This document shows, piece by piece, positions 15,966 to 24,895 of a stretch of 64,000 bases of DNA (position 1 is the stretch's first letter; the number at the start of each line of letters is the position of its first letter). The stretch is from NCBI RefSeq assembly GCF_003751805.1, contig NZ_RKHQ01000001.1, positions 372,001 through 436,000 on the forward strand. Direction: 5' to 3'. A program made the translations under genes and the position numbers. Below the pieces are notes generated by a model. The model was given only the letters and a program-made list of their open reading frames with translations. It did no database searches and was not told the DNA's origin. The stretch comes from Salana multivorans. Its GTDB lineage: Bacteria; Actinomycetota; Actinomycetes; Actinomycetales; Beutenbergiaceae.

Positions 15966-17432
15966 ATGGACTCCTCGGCACTTCTCGTCGCGACCGCCAC
16001 GCTGGCCGCTGGCCTCGTCATCGGGTACCTCCTCGCGCTCGTGCGCTCGCGTTCCCAGCGGGACGACGACGCGGCGGCGCTCGTCGCCACGCGCGCCCGA
16101 GCGGCGGAGCTCGAGCGCACGCTGGACCGGGAGCGGACGGACGCGGCGACCCGCGTGTCGGAGGCCGAGCGGCGCTCGCTGCGCGCGCTGGCGGAGGCCG
16201 AGGAGCGGCATGCCGACGAGATCGAGCGGCTCCGGGCCGACGGGGACGCGCGCCTGGCCGAGCTGCGCGAGGACACGGCGCGCCTGGCCGACGAGTTCGA
16301 CGCGCTGTCCCGGCGCGCCCTCGCCGCGAACACCGAGGCGTTCCTCGCGCAGGCCGAGGAGCGGCTCAAGCGCTCCCAGGCCGAGCAGGCCGGCGAGCTC
16401 AAGCAGCGGGAGGAGGCGGTCCGCTCGCTCGTGGCGCCGCTGGAGAAGACGCTGGCGCAGGTGCGCGAGGAGGTCACGGCGGCCGAGCGCTCGCGCGCGG
16501 TCGCGCACGCCGCGCTCGCGCAGGAGGTGCGCGGCATGAAGGAGACCGGCGAGGCCCTGCGCAGCGAGACCGGCGCGCTGGTGACGGCGCTGCGCTCGCC
16601 CCAGGTCCGCGGCCAGTGGGGAGAGCTGCAGCTCCGCCGGACGGTGGAGGCGGCCGGCATGGTCGAGCACGTCGACTTCGCCGAGCAGGTGCGGCTGGAG
16701 GACGGCGCGCTGCGTCCCGACCTCGTGGTCTCGCTCCCCGGTGACAAGCGAGTCGTGGTCGACTCCAAGGTCGCGTTCAACGGGTACCTGGAGGCCATGG
16801 AGGCCCGGGACGACGCGACGCGCCGGTCCCGTCTCGCCGCCCACGCCCGGCACCTGCGCGCCCACGTCGACGCCCTGTCCGGGAAGGAGTACTGGGCCCA
16901 CGTCGAGGGGTCACCCGAGTTCACGGTCATGTTCGTGCCGTCGCAGGTCTTCCTCGACGCGGCGCTGGAGCAGGACCCGTCCCTGCTGGAGTACGCCTTC
17001 GAGCACGACGTGGTGCTCGCGACCCCGGCCACGCTCGTCGCGCTCCTGCGCACCGTCGCCTACACCTGGCGCCAGGAGCAGCTCGCGGCCGAGGCGGCCC
17101 AGGTGTTCCGGGTCGGGCGGGAGCTGCACAAGCGGCTGGCGACGTTCGGCTCCCACCTCGACACGGTGGCGCGCAAGCTCAACGGCACGGTCACGGCCTT
17201 CAACGCGATGACGTCCTCGCTCGACTCGCGGGTCGTGCCCCAGCTCCAGCGGTTCTCGGCGCTCCAGGGGCTCGACGAGGCGGCCGCGACCGTGCCGCCC
17301 CCGCTGGAGGTCCAGGCCGTCCCCGCGCACAAGCCCGACCTGTTCGAGGACGTGCTCGGGCCGCGCCGGGAGCCCGAGCTGGAGCCGGCACCCTCGCCCG
17401 GCGGACGGGCGATCACCGAGGCGAGTGCCTAG
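15966..17432 (+). CDS. rmuC: DNA recombination protein RmuC
   Basis: A 488-aa RmuC homologue, a membrane-anchored protein that limits DNA rearrangement. An N-terminal membrane segment (residues ~5-27, ATLAAGLVIGYLLALV) precedes a long coiled coil (~35-190, Arg/Glu/Ala heptads). The nuclease-like core follows: VRGQWGELQLRRTVEAAGM, ALRPDLVVSLPGDKRVVVDSK (acidic/lysine triad) and EGSPEFTVMFVPSQ. The tail after ~residue 440 is Pro/Glu-rich. The first ATG that opens on the membrane segment was chosen. xseA lies immediately downstream. Confidence 0.95.
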   Translation: MDSSALLVATATLAAGLVIGYLLALVRSRSQRDDDAAALVATRARAAELERTLDRERTDAATRVSEAERRSLRALAEAEERHADEIERLRADGDARLAELREDTARLADEFDALSRRALAANTEAFLAQAEERLKRSQAEQAGELKQREEAVRSLVAPLEKTLAQVREEVTAAERSRAVAHAALAQEVRGMKETGEALRSETGALVTALRSPQVRGQWGELQLRRTVEAAGMVEHVDFAEQVRLEDGALRPDLVVSLPGDKRVVVDSKVAFNGYLEAMEARDDATRRSRLAAHARHLRAHVDALSGKEYWAHVEGSPEFTVMFVPSQVFLDAALEQDPSLLEYAFEHDVVLATPATLVALLRTVAYTWRQEQLAAEAAQVFRVGRELHKRLATFGSHLDTVARKLNGTVTAFNAMTSSLDSRVVPQLQRFSALQGLDEAAATVPPPLEVQAVPAHKPDLFEDVLGPRREPELEPAPSPGGRAITEASA

Positions 17433-17462
17433 ATGTCGTCGGCGTGCGGCAGGCTTGTCCCC

Positions 17463-18920
17463 GTGACCGCGAGCGCCGAGAACCCGTCGCCGCTGCCCGC
17501 CGGCGACGGCCCGCAGCAGCTGCCGGAGCGCGCGCTCGACACGACGGCGGAGCGGCCGTGGCCGCTGCGGCTCCTCTCGCTCAAGATGGGCGAGTACATC
17601 GACAAGATGGCGCCGGTCTGGGTCGAGGGGCAGATCGTCGAGGCCAACCGTCGCTCCGGCATGAGCTTCTTCACGCTGCGCGACACCGAGGCCGACATGT
17701 CGCTCAGCCTCACGGCGTTCTCGTCGGTGCTCGACCGTCTCCCCGGTCCGCTCGCGCCCGGCAGCCACGTGGTCGTCCACGCCAAGCCGACCTTCTACTC
17801 CAAGCGCGGCACGCTCTCCCTCCAGGCGCGGGCGATCCGTCCCGTCGGGGTCGGGGAGCTCCTCGCGCGGATCGACCAGCTCCGCCGGGTGCTCGCGGCC
17901 GAGGGACTGTTCGACGCCCGGCACAAGCACCAGCTCCCCTTCCTGCCGGCGAAGATCGGTCTCATCTGCGGCCGGGAGGCCAAGGCGATGCACGACGTGC
18001 TCGTCAACGCCCGCGAGCGGTTCCCCGAGGTCACCTTCGACGTGCGACAGGTCGCCGTCCAGGGTGTCAAGGCCGTGGCGGAGGTCACCCGCGCACTCGC
18101 GGCACTGGACTCCGACCCCACCGTCGAGGTCATCGTCGTGACGCGCGGCGGCGGCAGCGTCGAGGACCTCCTGCCGTTCTCGAACGAGTCGCTCGTCCGC
18201 GCGGTCGCGGCGGCTCGCACGCCGGTCGTCTCCGCGATCGGTCACGAGACGGACGCACCGCTGCTCGACCTCGTGGCCGACTACCGCGCGTCGACGCCGA
18301 CGGACGCAGCGAAGCGGATCGTGCCGGACGTCGCCATCGAGCGGCAGCAGATCGTGCTCGCGCGGCGGCGGCTCGAGGCGGCCATCCGCGGCCGGGTCGA
18401 CGTCGAGCAGGACCGGCTCGACGCGCTGCGCACGCGGCCGGTCCTCGCCGACCCGACCGTCATGGTCGCCGCCCGAGAGAACGAGCTCGTCCACGCGCGC
18501 CGGACGCTCCGGCTCTGCCTCGGCTCGCGGCTCGACCGCGAGCACGCGGCCGTCACCTCGCTCGCGGCCCACGTCCGGGCCCTCTCCCCCGCCTCGACGC
18601 TCGACCGCGGCTACGCGGTCCTGCGCACGGCCAGCGGGATCGTCGTCCGCGAGCCGGCCGAGGTCGCGGAGGACGAGCCCGTCGAGGCCATCGTCTCCGG
18701 GGGCCGGCTCGACCTGCGCCGCGCCACCGCCCGCGAGACGCCCACGCCCCGCACGACGTCGTCCTCTCGCACGACGTCGTCGCCCCGCGAGGCGCCGACC
18801 CCCGGTGACGCCTCGTCGTCCGACGAGGCGCCGACCCCCGGCGGCACCTCGTCGTCCGACGAGGTGCCGACGTCCCGCGAGACGTCCGCACCACGCCCCG
18901 CCTCCCGTCTGCTTGACTGA
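17463..18920 (+). CDS. xseA: Exodeoxyribonuclease VII large subunit
   Basis: Catalytic subunit of the single-strand-specific exonuclease VII, with xseB next. The N-terminal OB-fold (VWVEGQIVEANRRSGMSFFTLRD) is followed by the core with GLICGREAKAMHDVLVNARE, the glycine-rich EVIVVTRGGGSVEDLLPFS and SAIGHETDAPLLDLVADYRASTPTDAA. The GTG at 17463 (485 aa) is preferred over the ATG at 17433 because CAGGCT (17450-17455) ends 7 nt before it, a leaderless layout seen repeatedly in this window. An odd Ser/Thr/Pro/Glu tail of 12-residue repeats follows the core. Confidence 0.95.
   Translation: MTASAENPSPLPAGDGPQQLPERALDTTAERPWPLRLLSLKMGEYIDKMAPVWVEGQIVEANRRSGMSFFTLRDTEADMSLSLTAFSSVLDRLPGPLAPGSHVVVHAKPTFYSKRGTLSLQARAIRPVGVGELLARIDQLRRVLAAEGLFDARHKHQLPFLPAKIGLICGREAKAMHDVLVNARERFPEVTFDVRQVAVQGVKAVAEVTRALAALDSDPTVEVIVVTRGGGSVEDLLPFSNESLVRAVAAARTPVVSAIGHETDAPLLDLVADYRASTPTDAAKRIVPDVAIERQQIVLARRRLEAAIRGRVDVEQDRLDALRTRPVLADPTVMVAARENELVHARRTLRLCLGSRLDREHAAVTSLAAHVRALSPASTLDRGYAVLRTASGIVVREPAEVAEDEPVEAIVSGGRLDLRRATARETPTPRTTSSSRTTSSPREAPTPGDASSSDEAPTPGGTSSSDEVPTSRETSAPRPASRLLD
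18735..18896 (+). repeat. 36-bp (12-aa) repeats in the xseA tail
   Basis: Imperfect 36-bp units encode ETPTPRTTSSSR (18735-18770), EAPTPGDASSSD (18789-18824), EAPTPGGTSSSD (18825-18860) and EVPTSRETSAPR (18861-18896), with an 18-bp half unit between the first two. Each middle unit contains a palindrome, CCTCGTCG-tc-CGACGAGG. The units lie beyond the conserved XseA core, so copy number could change without loss of activity. Confidence 0.85.
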
Positions 18921-18925
18921 TTGGT

Positions 18926-19219
18926 GTGACCTCGATGTCCACGTCCTCCCCCGGCGAGAACCACCTCGCCGACATCGCCACCCTGAGCTACGAGCAGGCG
19001 CGCGCCGAGCTCGTCGACGTCGTCCAGCGCCTGGAGCAGGGCGCGGCGACGCTCGAGGACTCCCTCACGCTCTGGGAGCGCGGCGAGGCCCTCGCCACCC
19101 GCTGCCAGACCTGGCTCGACGGCGCCCGCGAGCGCCTGCGGGCCGCGTCGAACCCCACCGCCCCGGGCGACCGCCCCGGAGACGTCTCCCGCCCCGACCC
19201 CGAGGAGCCCCGCGCATGA
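18926..19219 (+). CDS. xseB: Exodeoxyribonuclease VII small subunit
   Basis: A 97-aa XseB with the family helices LSYEQARAELVDVVQRLEQG and EDSLTLWERGEALATRCQTWL. It assembles with XseA along the coiled coil. It starts 5 bp after the xseA stop; an in-frame ATG at 18935 is an alternative to the GTG. The acidic, Pro-rich tail ends in an ATGA overlap with the downstream carbohydrate kinase, so xseA-xseB-kinase-carbonic anhydrase read as one coupled run. Confidence 0.95.
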   Translation: MTSMSTSSPGENHLADIATLSYEQARAELVDVVQRLEQGAATLEDSLTLWERGEALATRCQTWLDGARERLRAASNPTAPGDRPGDVSRPDPEEPRA

Positions 19220-20142
19220 AGGCACTGGTGATCGGCGAGTCGCTCGTCGACGTCGTCGTCCGCCCCGACCAGGAACCGCAGGCGTTCCCCGGCGGCTCGC
19301 CCGCCAACGTCGCGATCGGTCTGGCCCGGCTCGACCACCCCGCGGTGCTCCTGACCTGGCTCGGCCCGGACGAGTACGGCGACCTGGTCCGCGAGCACCT
19401 CGCCTCCAGCGGCGTCGCCGTCGCGCCGGGCTCGAACGGCGCCGACCGGACCTCCGTCGCGCTCGCCCGGATCGGCGAGGACGGCGCGGCCCAGTACGAG
19501 TTCGACCTCACGATCGACTACCCCGACCACGCGATCGACGACGACGTGGCGGCCGTGCACGTCGGGTCGATCGGCGCGGTGCTGGACCCCGGGTACGAGA
19601 AGGTCCGCGACCTGCTGCGGGCCGCGCGCGCCCAGGCCACCATCAGCTACGACCCGAACCTGCGGCCCAGCATCATGGGCTCGCCGGACGCCGTCCGCGA
19701 CCGGGTGCTCGAGCTCGTCCGGCTCGCCGACGTCGTCAAGGTCTCGGACGAGGACCTCGCCTGGCTGGAGCCGGGGCGCGACCCGCACGACGTCGTCCGC
19801 GAGTGGGCGACCTACGGTCCCGGCATCGTGGTCGTGACGCGCGGCGGCGAGGGCGCGCTCGGCGTCACGGCCGGCGGCGCCGAGTACGACCTCCGGGCGC
19901 CCAAGATCGTCGTGGCGGACACGGTCGGTGCCGGCGACTCCTTCATGGGCGGGCTCGTCAGCGGGCTGTGGCGGGCGGGCCTGCTCGGGGCCGAGAACCG
20001 CGATCGCCTGCGCAACCTGTCCGAGGTCGAGCTCGGCCTCCTCCTCGACCGGTGCGCCCGCATCGCCGCGATCACGGTGTCGCGACCGGGCGCCAATCCC
20101 CCCACCAGCGCCGAGCTCGGCGAGAACGGAGCCAGCGCGTGA
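19216..20142 (+). CDS. PfkB-family carbohydrate kinase (fructokinase-like)
   Basis: A 308-aa ribokinase-fold sugar kinase. The first PfkB signature is FPGGSPANVAIGLARL (~28-43) and the second is DTVGAGDSFMGGLVSGL with the catalytic aspartate near residue 238. The size and AFPGGSPANVA segment are most like fructokinases. It is coupled to xseB upstream (ATGA) and to the carbonic anhydrase downstream (GTGA). The combination is not functionally obvious and may simply reflect genome packing. Confidence 0.93.
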   Translation: MKALVIGESLVDVVVRPDQEPQAFPGGSPANVAIGLARLDHPAVLLTWLGPDEYGDLVREHLASSGVAVAPGSNGADRTSVALARIGEDGAAQYEFDLTIDYPDHAIDDDVAAVHVGSIGAVLDPGYEKVRDLLRAARAQATISYDPNLRPSIMGSPDAVRDRVLELVRLADVVKVSDEDLAWLEPGRDPHDVVREWATYGPGIVVVTRGGEGALGVTAGGAEYDLRAPKIVVADTVGAGDSFMGGLVSGLWRAGLLGAENRDRLRNLSEVELGLLLDRCARIAAITVSRPGANPPTSAELGENGASA

Positions 20143-20822
20143 GCGAGTCCGCAGCACCGACCCCCCGGACCATGACCCCGGCGGAGGCCTGGGCGCTCCT
20201 CGTCGAGGGCAACGAGCGGTTCGTCTCCGGACAGGCCGAGCACCCCTCGCAGTCCGTCGAGCACCGCCAGTCGCTCCAGGCGTCGCAGTACCCGTTCGTC
20301 GTCATCTTCGGCTGCTCGGACTCGCGGCTCGCCGCCGAGCTCATCTTCGACCAGGGGCTCGGCGACGCCTTCGTCGTGCGCACGGCCGGTCACGTCATCG
20401 ACACGACGGTCATCGGCTCGATCGAGTACGGCACCGAGATCCTCGGCACGCCGCTCGTCGTCGTCCTCGGGCACGACTCGTGCGGGGCGGTCGGCGCGGC
20501 GGTCGACGCGCTGGAGACCGGCGAGATGCCGCCCGGGTTCGTCCGCGCGATCGTCGACCGCGTCATCCCGTCGATCCTCACCCACAACTCCCTCGAGGAC
20601 ACCGAGCGGTTCGGGCTCCCGCACCACCCCGTGCGCCAAGCCCTGCTCCGCGAGCACGTGACCAACACCGTCAAGACCCTGACCGCGTACTCGCAGGTGC
20701 TCGCGGACGCGGTCGCCGAGGGCCGCCTCGCCGTCGTGGGCGCCGAGTACACGCTCGCCGAGGGCCGGGCGCGACTCGTGTCCGTCCAGGGTGACGTCGG
20801 CGTCGAGCCGGACCTCACCTGA
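20139..20822 (+). CDS. Beta-class carbonic anhydrase
   Basis: A 227-aa zinc enzyme interconverting CO2 and bicarbonate. The zinc ligands and dyad are complete: FGCSDSR (Cys59, Asp61, Arg63) and LGHDSCGAV (His112, Cys115). RTAGHVID between them is also conserved. No signal peptide, so cytoplasmic. It is the last gene of the coupled run from xseA; no clear terminator was recognised after it. Confidence 0.95.
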   Translation: MSESAAPTPRTMTPAEAWALLVEGNERFVSGQAEHPSQSVEHRQSLQASQYPFVVIFGCSDSRLAAELIFDQGLGDAFVVRTAGHVIDTTVIGSIEYGTEILGTPLVVVLGHDSCGAVGAAVDALETGEMPPGFVRAIVDRVIPSILTHNSLEDTERFGLPHHPVRQALLREHVTNTVKTLTAYSQVLADAVAEGRLAVVGAEYTLAEGRARLVSVQGDVGVEPDLT

Positions 20823-20874
20823 CGGGTTGCCCACGGGGCGGGTCGGCACCGCCCTCGAGCCCTCCCACCACCCC

Positions 20875-20932
20875 GACGTGAGACACGTCACACGCCCTCA
20901 GGTTGATGCGCGCCCCGCGCCTCCGCTACGTT
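20875..20932 (+). promoter_or_regulatory. Palindrome and candidate promoter for the lipoprotein gene
   Basis: A perfect palindrome GACGTG-aga-CACGTC (20875-20889) lies just upstream of a plausible promoter: TTGATG (20903-20908), an 18-bp spacer, and TACGTT (20927-20932). A start site near 20939 would give a ~35-nt leader with AAGGAG before the ATG at 20974. The palindrome sits where an activator or repressor could act; its protein is unknown. Confidence 0.5.
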
Positions 20933-20973
20933 CGCGTGTTCGCCTACTTCCCTGACCAAGGAGTGACACCCTC

Positions 20974-21741
20974 ATGCGATCCGCCCAGCGCCGAATCGTG
21001 ACCATCTCGACCGCCGCACTCGCGGCCGTCCTGCTCGCCTCCTGCGGCACGTCCGGCAACGGCGCCTCCGAGGAGACGACCACCCCCGAGTCCTCCGAGA
21101 CCGCCGAGACCCCGGACGCCGAGCCGACCGAGACCGAGAGCGAGCCGGAGCCCGAGGAGGAGACCTCCTCGTCCACGGCCCTCTCGACCAACTACGCCGC
21201 CGAGGCCGTCGACTTCGGCGAGCCCGGCGCGACCACCGACCCGGGCACCCAGCTCGCGTTCGGCCAGCCCGCCTGGGTCAACCAGACCGAGAACTTCGGC
21301 GAGGAGGAGACCACCGGCGGCGTCGGTGTCAGCATCCTGGCGATCCAGGAGCTCGACGCGAGCATGTTCGACGACTACGAGAACGCCGAGGAGTTCGCGG
21401 GGCTTCAGCCGTACGCGATCATCTACCAGGTCCAGTGGCTCTACGACGCCCCGGAGGGCTACAAGCCCACGTCGCCCGCCCTGTTCCCGATCCACGAGGA
21501 CGGCAGCGACGCGCAGTACCTGGTGTCCGGCATGTTCACCACGATGTTCAGCAGCCCGGGCGACTCCTGCGGCCTCCAGCTCCCGCCCTACGACGAGGCG
21601 ACCCGCACGCTCGTGACCTGCATGGTCGGCCTCGGCAGCGGCCAGCCCCTCGTCGGCGCGATGTTCAACGGTGAGAGCTACGGCGCCTTCTTCGCCACCG
21701 ACGGCAACCCGTACGTCGGGAGCCCCATCGTCTGGCGCTGA
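20974..21741 (+). CDS. Secreted lipoprotein of unknown function
   Basis: A 255-aa exported protein. The signal peptide MRSAQRRIVTISTAALAAVL ends in lipobox LLASC, then a ~50-residue Glu/Thr/Ser/Pro-rich linker leads to a soluble domain with VDFGEPGATTDPGTQLAFGQ and WLYDAPEGYKPTSPALFP. The single-domain layout resembles the many actinobacterial surface lipoproteins with DUF4352-like folds, but I cannot name a family. AAGGAG lies 9 nt before the ATG. Monocistronic, ending at a strong terminator. Confidence 0.85.
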   Translation: MRSAQRRIVTISTAALAAVLLASCGTSGNGASEETTTPESSETAETPDAEPTETESEPEPEEETSSSTALSTNYAAEAVDFGEPGATTDPGTQLAFGQPAWVNQTENFGEEETTGGVGVSILAIQELDASMFDDYENAEEFAGLQPYAIIYQVQWLYDAPEGYKPTSPALFPIHEDGSDAQYLVSGMFTTMFSSPGDSCGLQLPPYDEATRTLVTCMVGLGSGQPLVGAMFNGESYGAFFATDGNPYVGSPIVWR

Positions 21742-21776
21742 GCCCGGCCGAGTCGGACGCTGACGCGTTCGACGAA

Positions 21777-21826
21777 CGACGACGGCGGGTGGTCACCCCG
21801 AGAGGGGTGGCCACCCGCCGTCGTCG
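21777..21826. terminator. Strong bidirectional terminator hairpin
   Basis: CGACGACGGCGGGTGG (21777-21792) pairs perfectly with CCACCCGCCGTCGTCG (21811-21826); a second stem CACCCC/GGGGTG closes the loop. TTGT follows. It separates the convergent lipoprotein and LLM oxidoreductase genes. Confidence 0.85.
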
Positions 21827-21868
21827 TTGTCGGAGTGGGAGTCCTCGACGTCCTCCGCTGCACCGACC

Positions 21869-22900
21869 TCAGCCAACGGCCTCGCGGATGGCCGGGAGCA
21901 CCGCGCCGCCGAGGAGGTCGAACCCCTCCGACTCGGTGAGCCCGTGCGGGGTTCCGAACTCGACGCGGTCGGCGCCCGCCTCGAAGAGCTCGACGGCGTG
22001 GGCCGCCACCTCCTCCGGCGTCCCGGCGAAGGCGAAGCGATCCAGGACGTCGTCCGGCACCAGGGCGCCGGCCCCGGCGACGTCACCGGCCTCGAGCCGC
22101 TCCCGCAGACCCGCGAGAAGCTCGGGGTCGATGTGCACGGTCGGGTCGAGCGCCCCCACGACGTCGACGTACATGGCGACCTGCTCGCGCGCGTGCGCGC
22201 GGGCGGCCGCACCGTCCCGTGCCACCACCGTCACGGCGCCCGCCGCGAGCGCCACCGCGTCGCGGGGCCGTCCGGCGGCGAGGGCCGCCTCGTCGAGCCA
22301 GGTCCGCATCAGCCGGACCATGTCCGGGTTCGTGCTCCCGCCGATCTTCACCTCGTCCGCGACGCGGCCGGCGAGCTGTGCGCCGCGCGGCCCCCACGTC
22401 CCGATGAGGACGGGGATCGAGGACCGCAGCGGTGTGTAGTGCAGCGCCATGCCCGGCTCGAGCGTGAACACGCGCCCGGCGTAGCCGCTCGTGTCGCCCG
22501 CCAGCAGGCGGCGCACGATCTCGACGGTGTCCTCGATCGCGGCCAGCGGTCGTGGCTGGTCGACCCCGACGCGGTCGAGCCACGAGCCGCGCACCAGGCC
22601 GAGGTAGGAGCGCCCGCCGCTCGCCTCGTCGAGCACGGCGGCCTGCCCCGCGATCTCGACCGGGTGCGTGAGGTACGGGTTGAGGCAGGCGGGCCCGAGC
22701 GTCATCCGGGACGTCGCGCCAGCCGCGGTGACGAGCGCCGCGAGCGGCGGCTGGAAGCCGAGGTCGGCGTACACCGACAGCCCGTCGAACCCGGACCGCT
22801 CGGCCTGGGTCGCCAGGTGCGCGTACGTCGCGACCGCCTTGTCGGACTGGAGGGCGATCGTGACCCGGCGCCGCGCGCCCGGGTTCGCAGGCGTGCTCAT
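21869..22900 (-). CDS. LLM-class (probably F420-dependent) oxidoreductase
   Basis: A 343-aa luciferase-like TIM-barrel oxidoreductase. TYAHLATQAERSGFDGLSVYADLGFQPP, the segment RMTLGPACLNPYLTHPVEIAGQAAVLDEASGGRSYLGLVRG (45-115 region) and HYTPLRSSIPVLIGTWGPRGAQLAGRVADEVKIGG-type features match the mer/F420 subfamily rather than FMN alkane monooxygenases. The cofactor is inferred from the subfamily. The ATG overlaps the stop of the TIGR04076 gene (ATGA), so the two are coupled; the longer upstream frame overlaps that gene and was not used. Confidence 0.9.
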   Translation of the reverse strand: MSTPANPGARRRVTIALQSDKAVATYAHLATQAERSGFDGLSVYADLGFQPPLAALVTAAGATSRMTLGPACLNPYLTHPVEIAGQAAVLDEASGGRSYLGLVRGSWLDRVGVDQPRPLAAIEDTVEIVRRLLAGDTSGYAGRVFTLEPGMALHYTPLRSSIPVLIGTWGPRGAQLAGRVADEVKIGGSTNPDMVRLMRTWLDEAALAAGRPRDAVALAAGAVTVVARDGAAARAHAREQVAMYVDVVGALDPTVHIDPELLAGLRERLEAGDVAGAGALVPDDVLDRFAFAGTPEEVAAHAVELFEAGADRVEFGTPHGLTESEGFDLLGGAVLPAIREAVG

Positions 22901-23250
22901 GTCAGCTCCGACGTCGGGATGCGGGATGTGCCGAGGCGCTCGATGCGCATGACGAGTCGCTCCTCGGGGTCGGGGCAGGCGACGTGGCAGTCCTGCGCGA
23001 GCCAGTCCCCCGGCGCGAGCGCGCGCTGCTTGGCTGGCAACAGCGGGAGGAGCGAGGCGAGCGCGTAGAGGCAGAAGTGCCGCCCCTCCGGGATGCGCAC
23101 CTGGCTCGACCGGGTCACCTCGAGGTAGTCGCCGACGGCCATGCCGCACACGGACCGACCCTCGATGCGCTCCACGACGACGCGCAGGTCCGCCAGCTCC
23201 GTGACGTCCTGCCCGTCCGGCGCGCTCGCGTCATCGGCTGCATCGCTCAC
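22897..23250 (-). CDS. TIGR04076 family protein
   Basis: A 117-aa protein with the TIGR04076 plan: LRVVVERIEGRSVCGMAVGD at the start, a central FCLYALASLLPLLPA, then a cysteine-containing CHVACPDPEERLVMRIER. The cysteines and the CPDPE motif are the family hallmark; function is unknown. The GTG at 23250 is chosen since a -10-like CAGAAT (minus strand, 23257-23262) lies 6 nt upstream. It is coupled to the LLM oxidoreductase, suggesting a shared redox task. Confidence 0.8.
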   Translation of the reverse strand: MSDAADDASAPDGQDVTELADLRVVVERIEGRSVCGMAVGDYLEVTRSSQVRIPEGRHFCLYALASLLPLLPAKQRALAPGDWLAQDCHVACPDPEERLVMRIERLGTSRIPTSELT

Positions 23251-23370
23251 GCGGCCATTCTGACCCCGACCCACCGTCGCCGGACCGGCCGACCACCACG
23301 TGGACGACACCCCGGCGGCGCGACCACCGGGCGGCGGCCGTCCGGCGGCCGACCTCCCGCTGGCCCTCGA

Positions 23371-24747
23371 CTACACGTCGATCCCCTCGAGCAGCTCCGT
23401 CACGAGCGCGGCGACGGGCGAGCGCTCCGAGCGGGTGAGCGTCACGTGGGCGAAGAGCGGGTGGCCCTTGAGCGCCTCGATGACCGCCGCGACGCCGTCG
23501 TGCCGCCCGACCCGCAGGTTGTCGCGCTGCGCGACGTCGTGCGTCAGCACCACCCGGGAGCCCTGCCCGATCCGCGAGAGCATCGTGAGCAGGACGTTCC
23601 GCTCGAGCGACTGGGCCTCGTCGACGATGACGAACGCATCGTGCAGCGAGCGCCCGCGGATGTGCGTGAGCGGCAGCACCTCGAGCATCCCGCGGGACAT
23701 GACCTCCTCGACGACGTTGCTCGACACCATCGCGCCGAGCGTGTCGAAGACCGCCTGCGCCCAGGGGTTCATCTTCTCGGCCTCGCTGCCCGGCAGGTAA
23801 CCGAGCTCCTGGCCGCCCACCGCGTAGAGCGGCCGGAACACCATGATCTTGCGGTGCTCGCGCCGCTCCAGGACCGCCTCGAGGCCGGCGCACAGCGCGA
23901 GTGCCGACTTGCCCGTCCCGGCGCGACCGCCGAGCGAGACGATCCCGATCTCGGGGTCGAGCAGGAGGTCGATCGCGACGCGCTGCTCCGCGCTGCGGCC
24001 CCGCACGCCGAACACCTCGCGGTCGCCGCGGACGAGCTGGAGCTGCTTGTCGGCGGTGATCCGCGCGAGCGCGGAGCCGCGGGTGGAGTGCAGGACCAGC
24101 CCGGTGTGGACGGGCAGGTCGCGCAGCTGGCTGCCGTCGCGCAGGTCCGAGATCGCCACGGGGTCCCCGCCCCAGAGCGAGGCGAGCTCGGCCTCGTCGA
24201 CGTCCGCCTGGGCCATCCCCGACCAGCCGACCTCGACCGCGAGCTGCGCCCGGTACTCCTGCGCCGCGATCCCCATCGAGCTCGCCTTGACCCGCATCGG
24301 GAGGTCCTTGCTCACCACGACGACGTCGAGCCCCTCCGAGCGGAGGTTCCCGGCGACGGAGAGGATCCGCGTGTCGTTGTCGCCCAGCCGCATGCCTGAG
24401 GGCAGCACGCTCGCGTCGGTGTGGTTGAGCTCGACGCGCAGCGTCCCGCCCTCGGTGCCGACGGGGACGGGCCGGTCCAGCCGGCCGTGCGTGACGCGCA
24501 GGTCGTCCAGCGCGCGCAGGGCGCTGCGGGCGAAGTAGCCGAGGTCGGGGTGGTGGCGCTTGGCCTCCAGCTCGGTCACGACGACGACGGGCAGCACCAC
24601 GTCGTGCTCGGCGAAGCGGAACAGGGCACGCGGGTCGGACAGGAGGACGGAGGTGTCGAGCACGTACGTGATGCGCTCCCCCTCCCTCCCCTCGTCGACC
24701 GGCGTCTCCGCGCTCGTGGTGGGGTGGGTGGGGGTGGTCTCGCTCAC
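23371..24747 (-). CDS. PIN domain-PhoH family ATPase (PhoH2-like)
   Basis: A 458-aa two-domain RNA enzyme. Residues ~25-165 form a PIN ribonuclease ([41 protein letters not shown] with acidic residues); residues ~225-458 form the PhoH helicase-like ATPase with Walker [10 protein letters not shown] and Walker B-like [13 protein letters not shown]. This fusion is the actinobacterial PhoH2 type, shown in mycobacteria to unwind and cleave RNA. The GTG start follows GGAGG by 4 nt. Monocistronic. Confidence 0.95.
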   Translation of the reverse strand: MSETTPTHPTTSAETPVDEGREGERITYVLDTSVLLSDPRALFRFAEHDVVLPVVVVTELEAKRHHPDLGYFARSALRALDDLRVTHGRLDRPVPVGTEGGTLRVELNHTDASVLPSGMRLGDNDTRILSVAGNLRSEGLDVVVVSKDLPMRVKASSMGIAAQEYRAQLAVEVGWSGMAQADVDEAELASLWGGDPVAISDLRDGSQLRDLPVHTGLVLHSTRGSALARITADKQLQLVRGDREVFGVRGRSAEQRVAIDLLLDPEIGIVSLGGRAGTGKSALALCAGLEAVLERREHRKIMVFRPLYAVGGQELGYLPGSEAEKMNPWAQAVFDTLGAMVSSNVVEEVMSRGMLEVLPLTHIRGRSLHDAFVIVDEAQSLERNVLLTMLSRIGQGSRVVLTHDVAQRDNLRVGRHDGVAAVIEALKGHPLFAHVTLTRSERSPVAALVTELLEGIDV

Positions 24748-24895
24748 GGTGCCTCCCTGGCGGGCTAGCTGTCCGAACGGCTGACGTCTCGCACGCTACG
24801 CCGAGCCTCGCCCGCCGGAGCGCTGTGACACGCGCGACACGCCCGGAACCGTGACCCGGCGCTTCGAGGGTCCGGCCGGACCGGATCTCCCCCCG

